Shown piece by piece: positions 59,748 through 64,000 of a stretch of 64,000 bases of DNA (position 1 is the first letter of the stretch; each line of letters starts with the position of its first letter). The stretch comes from Magicicada septendecula. Taxonomy: Eukaryota; Arthropoda; Insecta; Hemiptera; Cicadidae. Position numbers and translations under genes: made by a program. Location of the stretch: positions 125,835,927-125,899,926 of the forward strand of contig CM068367.1 in assembly GCA_034769895.1 (NCBI GenBank). The letters run 5' to 3'. The notes beneath the pieces are model-generated. The model had not been told where the DNA came from. It made no database searches and worked only from the letters and a program-made list of their open reading frames with translations.

Positions 59748-59879
59748 CTGGAACAAACAAAAATATTATAAAGCCGTTAGCAGTTTTCGTTGTTACAATT
59801 GTAACCACCACAATTAAATTACACATGCACACACACATGCTTGCACATGCGCACACAATCTTTTAAATATGTCACTTAC

Positions 59880-59987
59880 CCTCTGCATCAGATACACTTG
59901 AAGCATGAGACACTTCAGTACTCCGGTATGGAGGTGGTTCCTCACGTGTTAGTACAGAATGTTGGTGGTGTAGATGACCTGAACAAA
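59880..59987 (-). CDS. Host gene, internal coding exon with PPPY motif
   Basis: Acceptor TTATTTTCCAG and donor GAGG|GTAAGT on the minus strand. The 108 bases read CSGHLHHQHSVLTREEPPPY then RSTEVSHASSVSDAE. PPPY is the core ligand of WW domains, for example in Nedd4-family ubiquitin ligases, and is common in cytoplasmic tails of membrane proteins. The intron to the next exon is only 132 bases. Two leading bases need one base from an upstream exon that I cannot fix with confidence. The full protein is unidentified. Confidence 0.75.
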
Positions 59988-61304
59988 CTGGAAAATAAAT
60001 GATGTCAGCCATTACCCGAAATTTCAAATACACACAGACAAAAAGCAAATTAATAATTTAATTTAATTTAACATTCACATTCAAAGCATGGACTACACTT
60101 TAAACAGCTGGTTGCAACCTACATAACAATAGAGAATCTTATTTTCATTGGCTGTATTCCAACATATTCACAAACTTACAAACGTATCCATAAGACTATA
60201 CCAATATAACGTTTACTGTGGTTAACTCCTTCCAAAAAATCTCAGCACTAAGTGAAAACATGCTGAAAAAGGAGTACTGCACACATATGTGAAAATCATA
60301 TATTATTCATTTAACACGTCACGTTTAGTTTGCATTGCATTTAGAGGTTGTCGGACCAATTACTGAAAACTGGTGGCCTCATAATAGTGTACAATGGTTG
60401 GTCATGGTTGGTCTGAGACAGAATGAGGAGAGTAAAGTTTATCAAAAGTACTTCTATTAGTGGATTTTGAACTGCCCTATTTTTGATGAAGAAAACATGG
60501 GTTAAGAGAAATTGTTGATTACATTTACTGGTGAATAGTTGGAAGTACATCTTACTGTGTTACACAAATAAATGTAGATATTTTGAAAACATGACTGTAC
60601 TTAATTTAAAATGAATAATCCAATTTGTTATGTACTGTAATAATGTTTTAAGTATTTGTTAGAAGTGATAAAGTTTGCACACAGAAGATAATTATTTTAC
60701 TTTAGAATACAAAAAATATATACTACACTGAAGTTTACTGAAAGTTTATACGTTGTAAGTCTAAATGTTCAGTTATTTAAAAATGAATTTAAATAAAACT
60801 ACTGTTTTAAAACACTGTCACATATATTTTCGTTATTTCTAAATAATTAAAATACTTAACATGAGACTCACTGCATTAATCTTTCCAACTCATTAATTAG
60901 TGATTAAAAAAAAGGATTCAATCTTAGTTTGAACTCTGCACTTCATCAACTAATCTTTGATGATTTTATAACAATGAACATTATTTTTTATGAAGCAAAC
61001 CATGTGAAATGTATCTGAAACATTTAAATTGGCACAAAAATCCAACACCAACAAGGAACAATAACACACACAAAAATCAGGGAATCTTATTAAATTGGAT
61101 ATGGGCCAACGTAATGAAGTATGGTCATAAAATACCACTAACAAAGTTGAGCTGTTATGTTTTATAATATTCAATATTATGTTATGTTAAATTGAATAAC
61201 AAAATAGGTTATGTCCATGCTCTACAAGAAGTTCAAATAGTTCTTAAATTTCATGATATTGATTGATGACTCGTTGGGCACTTGGTGAAATATATTAATA
61301 CAAC
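59988..61304. other. Non-coding sequence upstream of the PPPY exon
   Basis: AT-rich. No splice-bounded open exon recognised. Probably intron if the upstream part of the gene lies beyond the window. Confidence 0.45.
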
Positions 61305-61449
61305 GGTTTTAAAAAATACAATACAAACACTTGGTTAAGTTTCACAGTTTATTATTTACCTCTGCCAGCTGTTTCAGGTTATTAAGCTATTCTCAAAGAG
61401 ATCTACATGGTCTTCACATGGTAAGAGTAAACAAACATAATCTTTTTCA

Positions 61450-61612
61450 TTACTAGTAAACAATAAAGAAAAATCAAACACACTACAGAACAACGGAGTT
61501 TATAAAATATACTGTCCAGAATGCAATGGTATTTATATAGGACAATGTGGCCGTGCTCTGAACATCACATTTCCGAACATAAGAAAGCGATTTTAACTAA
61601 TACAGCCAATAC
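61450..61612 (+). pseudogene. Penelope-like GIY-YIG endonuclease, first part
   Basis: Encodes VNNKEKSNTLQNNGVYKIYC then PECNGIYIGQCGRAL, the GIY-YIG signature with paired cysteines. After a frameshift near 61560 comes HISEHKKAILTNTANTG. GIY-YIG in Penelope-like elements makes the nick that primes cDNA. It stops at 61612, where the I-like element begins. Confidence 0.8.
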
Positions 61613-61622
61613 AGGTTTTACA

Positions 61623-62891
61623 CGGCTAGCAGCGACAAAATGGGGATGTACCCAAGATGTGCTAGCAACCGCATACAAATCATACGTGAGACCCACCATG
61701 GACTACGCCAGCGAAGTAACCTCCCTTGCAAGCTCCAATAACCTGAAAAGGCTCGACAAAGTCCAGAACGACGCGCTCAGAATCATCACAGGTGGCGCTT
61801 TCTCAACACCAATTCAAGCGATGGAAATTCAAACCGACATAGAGCCACTCACTTCAAGAAGAGAGAAATTAACACTCAAGTTCTGGGAAAGATCTAGACG
61901 AGTTGACCACAAACACTGGAACGGTTTTACGCCAGCAAACCATAATTAAAAACGCAAACTACCCCTATCCAATGGGCTGAGAAACTCAGAGACAAATACA
62001 AGGTCAATACGGGAAACCCTGCACCCCTGCAAGTATACAACACTGTTTTTGATGCAACGCCGGTGAAAAGACTAACTCTGATTGACCAGTCGGCGCCAAA
62101 ATACCTTACAGATCCACATGAACTCAAAAAATCCGCTATAGAAACAATCCACACCCTCTATCCTGAAAAGGAATGGTTGCATATTTTTACTGATGGATCA
62201 ATGTTGCCCAACCGTGGAACTGGTGCCGGAGCATATTCTAAAATTTTCCAAATAAGCTGTGCTGTGGGACTGCACTCCAGCAACTACGACGGCGAAGTCA
62301 AAGCTATCCAAATGGCCGCAGAACAACTAGCTAAATGCCAAAGTATCCAACTAAAGCGAGTCGTCTTCTTTATCGATTCTCAAGCCGCCATTGTCGCACT
62401 AGCTGAAAACAGTCCCACGGACTGCATCTTGTACACGTGAAGTTCTCGCTACCCTCATACATGGCAACTGGGTTGTCCACCTACAATGGATCCCCAGCCA
62501 TGTTGGTGTTAGCGGAAATGAAGAAGCGGACAAGCTTGCAAAAAATGGAGCCCTAATGTACCAACCTGGCACCCCCACTAGCCTATCATCGGCGAAATAT
62601 CAGATTGACATGGCCGTAAAGAACTACCTGAAACAAATACATACAGAAGCCGGCAGAGGCAAAAAGTGGGAGTCTCTTCTTACAACACCAATTTCACGAA
62701 CCCTCAAGAGATCGACTGTGGTCACGGAGTTCAGACTATGCACTGGCCACGACTACCTCCAAGCCCATTTACACCGATTCGGCCTGGTGAATTCCAACAT
62801 CTGCCCGCTGTGCAATGGAGGAATGATGGATGGACAACACCTGCCTGTCTGTCCTGAACTGGCGAACCTGCAAACGCGAACTTTATCCTGA
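61623..62891 (+). pseudogene. I-like RT C-terminus, RNase H and Cys-rich tail, broken
   Basis: ATAYKSYVRPTMDYASEVTS and LDKVQNDALRIITGGAFSTP (61666-61810) are the thumb region after RT. After a break near 61949, RNase H motifs follow in 62063-62440: FTDGSMLPNRGTGAG (D), SNYDGEVKAIQMA (E) and VVFFIDSQAAI (D). After another break, WIPSHVGVSGNEEADKLA carries the last catalytic residues (about 62490-62540). The tail includes FRLCTGHDYLQAHLHRFG and CPLCNGGMMDGQHLPVC. The order and motifs fit the I/Nimb group. Two frame breaks make it non-functional. Confidence 0.85.
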
Positions 62892-62961
62892 CTGTACTGG
62901 GCGGCTCGCCGCCGAATGGCTGAACTGCCGAGAGCGGGGATTGGATAAAGTAAAGTAAGTA
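61623..62961 (+). mobile_element. 5'-truncated I-like (RNase H-bearing) non-LTR retrotransposon
   Basis: Flanked by a 10-bp duplication, AGGTTTTACA (61613-61622 and 62962-62971). Contains the end of an RT domain, RNase H and a C-terminal zinc-knuckle-like segment, ending in a short TAAG-type repeat (AAAGTAAAGTAAGTAAGG) instead of poly(A), as in the I group. No endonuclease or RT core, so it is truncated on the 5' side. Confidence 0.85.
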
Positions 62962-62971
62962 AGGTTTTACA

Positions 62972-63115
62972 GATTATTGCTTACAACACAATTACTTCAT
63001 AGATACAAAAAACATAACACTACTGCACAACATACAAAAAAGTAAAAAAATGGATTTATTACAAATTCTAGAAATTAGAAAAGCAATCAAAAGTAACAAA
63101 AATTTAACAAATGAA
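62972..63115 (+). pseudogene. Penelope-like GIY-YIG protein, C-terminal part
   Basis: Resumes after the insertion with DYCLQHNYFIDTKNITLLHN then IQKSKKMDLLQILEIRKAIK and a stop near 63115. This I/L-K-rich tail matches the usual end of Penelope-like proteins. Its frame continues that of 61570-61612 once the insert and one target copy are removed. Confidence 0.7.
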
Positions 63116-63421
63116 TAAACTGAATACTGTGTACCCCCTTTATTAAAAGTTGTTACTTAGTTTAGTTAATTTTTATATTTTGCCTTCCGATTATACTTGG
63201 TTTAAGACACTTGACCTTCCCTTAATATCTTCTCCCCCTCCCCTCCATCATACACACCCCACACATGTCAGGATACACACCCTAAACACATGTTCACCAC
63301 CCGTACATTATTTTTTAGTTGTCCTTAGATCTCTTTGAGAATATCTTAATAAGCTGAAACAGTGTCAGAGGTTAATAATAAACCGTAAAACTTAACCAAG
63401 TGTTTGTATACTTTTAAAACC

Positions 63422-64000
63422 TTTGCTTAAATTTCATATTTTATACCAACAAACCATGTAAGGTTTACAATAAAATACACATATGACACTTGGATACTTG
63501 AAAATAAAAATAATAGGTAATCTGATTATAGAACAAAAAAAAACTGCACTACACATTTTAAAATTTGATTATTAATGAATCAGTTACAATGTCTACAAAA
63601 GAATTATTACCAATTATATTATTTAATTTTAAAAATTCATTAGTTACCTGTGACACATCTCAACGACTGCATAAAACACAAAGATAAATTATTAAACAGA
63701 AAAAATATTCCTATACTTATTTTAATCTATTTGCATTAACATTATTATTACGTTATTAGTAATAATTCATATTTCATTATGTTACTGCATTTTACTAAGC
63801 AATAAAGAGAAGAAAATAAAAATGTACATGTAGTATAACAAGAGTAGAGATTACATTTACAAAAAACCACAAAATTCCGCTCTTGAATGGTCTGTTGAAA
63901 ATCTAAGTACAGAATGTGGGTGCTGTACAACTCTGAATCATGGTCCACTGGAATAACAACAGCTTATTGATTCCGTGGGAAGAGATACAATGCATTTGAA
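63422..64000. other. AT-rich flank, possible further exon unclear
   Basis: Includes the 19-nt candidate exon (63648-63666). On the minus strand an open segment from about 63948 (DHDSELYSTHILYLDFQQTI) follows a TTATTCCAG but has no donor in a matching phase, so it is not called. Confidence 0.35.
63648..63666 (-). CDS. Candidate 19-nt microexon of the host gene
   Basis: Minus-strand TTTTATGCAG and CACAG|GTAACT enclose 19 bases coding SLRCVT plus one base. That leaves exactly the phase needed by the exon at 59987. The fit is encouraging, but such a short exon could be chance. Confidence 0.3.

Larger units (their letters stand above)
61305..63421 (+). mobile_element. Penelope-like element remnant with inverted terminal segments
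   Basis: 61305-61405 and 63326-63421 are reverse complements over about 97 bases (for example AAACACTTGGTTAAGTTT and TTCTCAAAGAGATCTA). They enclose a GIY-YIG endonuclease coding remnant, which marks a Penelope-like element. Terminal repeats in inverted orientation are a known arrangement for these elements. The RT part is absent. An I-like retrotransposon splits the coding region. Confidence 0.75.

Noticed and set aside
63748..63948. Further upstream exon of the host gene (DHDSELYSTHIL...)
   Set aside because: It has an acceptor-like TTATTCCAG, but the likely donor gives a phase incompatible with the downstream exons.

Overview
ORGANISM. This is nuclear DNA from an animal, almost certainly an arthropod and probably an insect. 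It is AT-rich, has GT-AG introns and long microsatellites, and holds a dense, nested set of transposable elements of insect type: BEL/Pao, Jockey, I-like, Penelope-like, mariner, Tc1, hAT, and a rarer transposon with a multi-exon transposase that I read as Zator-like. I cannot name the species. No bacterial operons, tRNA or rRNA genes were recognised. LAYOUT. 1-5613: 3' part of a BEL/Pao LTR retrotransposon with one frameshift, ending in its 3' LTR. 5614-14823: an AT-rich mosaic of duplicated and inverted repeats with no host gene, including a 1.97-kb TA-flanked IS630/Tc1-type element at 12186-14150 whose empty site survives in a paralogous copy near 6830. 15208-19850: a diverged tandem repeat of about 178 bp, split by a Jockey-clade retrotransposon (15698-19613, minus strand) with an 11-bp target duplication. 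20950-23850: further direct and inverted copies of the 9.4-11.8 kb repeats. 23859-32197: three successive large blocks (3.05, 3.47 and 1.73 kb), each starting TGTARC, ending TTACA and sitting in (AT)n. They look like solo LTRs of a long-LTR family. 32300-38876: a 6.6-kb DNA transposon with GGCGCC termini, a 3-bp TAA duplication and a transposase gene carrying real introns, a D/D/E triad and a C-terminal C2H2 finger. Its 5' coding part is split by a 2.9-kb Helentron/pearl-like element with five 160-bp core repeats, which itself contains a 904-bp mariner-type element. 38966-40284: a nearly intact mariner. 41440-41975: a Tc1 fragment. 42000-49988: AT-rich sequence without recognisable genes, possibly downstream or 3' untranslated sequence of the next gene. 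HOST GENE. On the minus strand from about 59987 (perhaps 63666) down to 49989 lie the last five coding exons of one host gene. Their splice phases agree throughout (554 nt: 2 nt completing an upstream codon, then 184 codons including the stop). The predicted tail has a PPPY motif, acidic stretches, an NKRRRED basic patch and a polyglutamine run near the C-terminus. The start lies outside the window and I do not recognise the protein. Its introns carry a hAT transposon (51036-53873) that contains a 161-bp near-perfect palindrome, and a Penelope-like remnant with a GIY-YIG domain (61305-63421) split by a 5'-truncated I-like retrotransposon. HOW IT FITS TOGETHER. Nothing here forms a pathway. The window is a host-gene tail next to a transposon graveyard, in which target duplications and empty sites allow the order of several insertions to be read.
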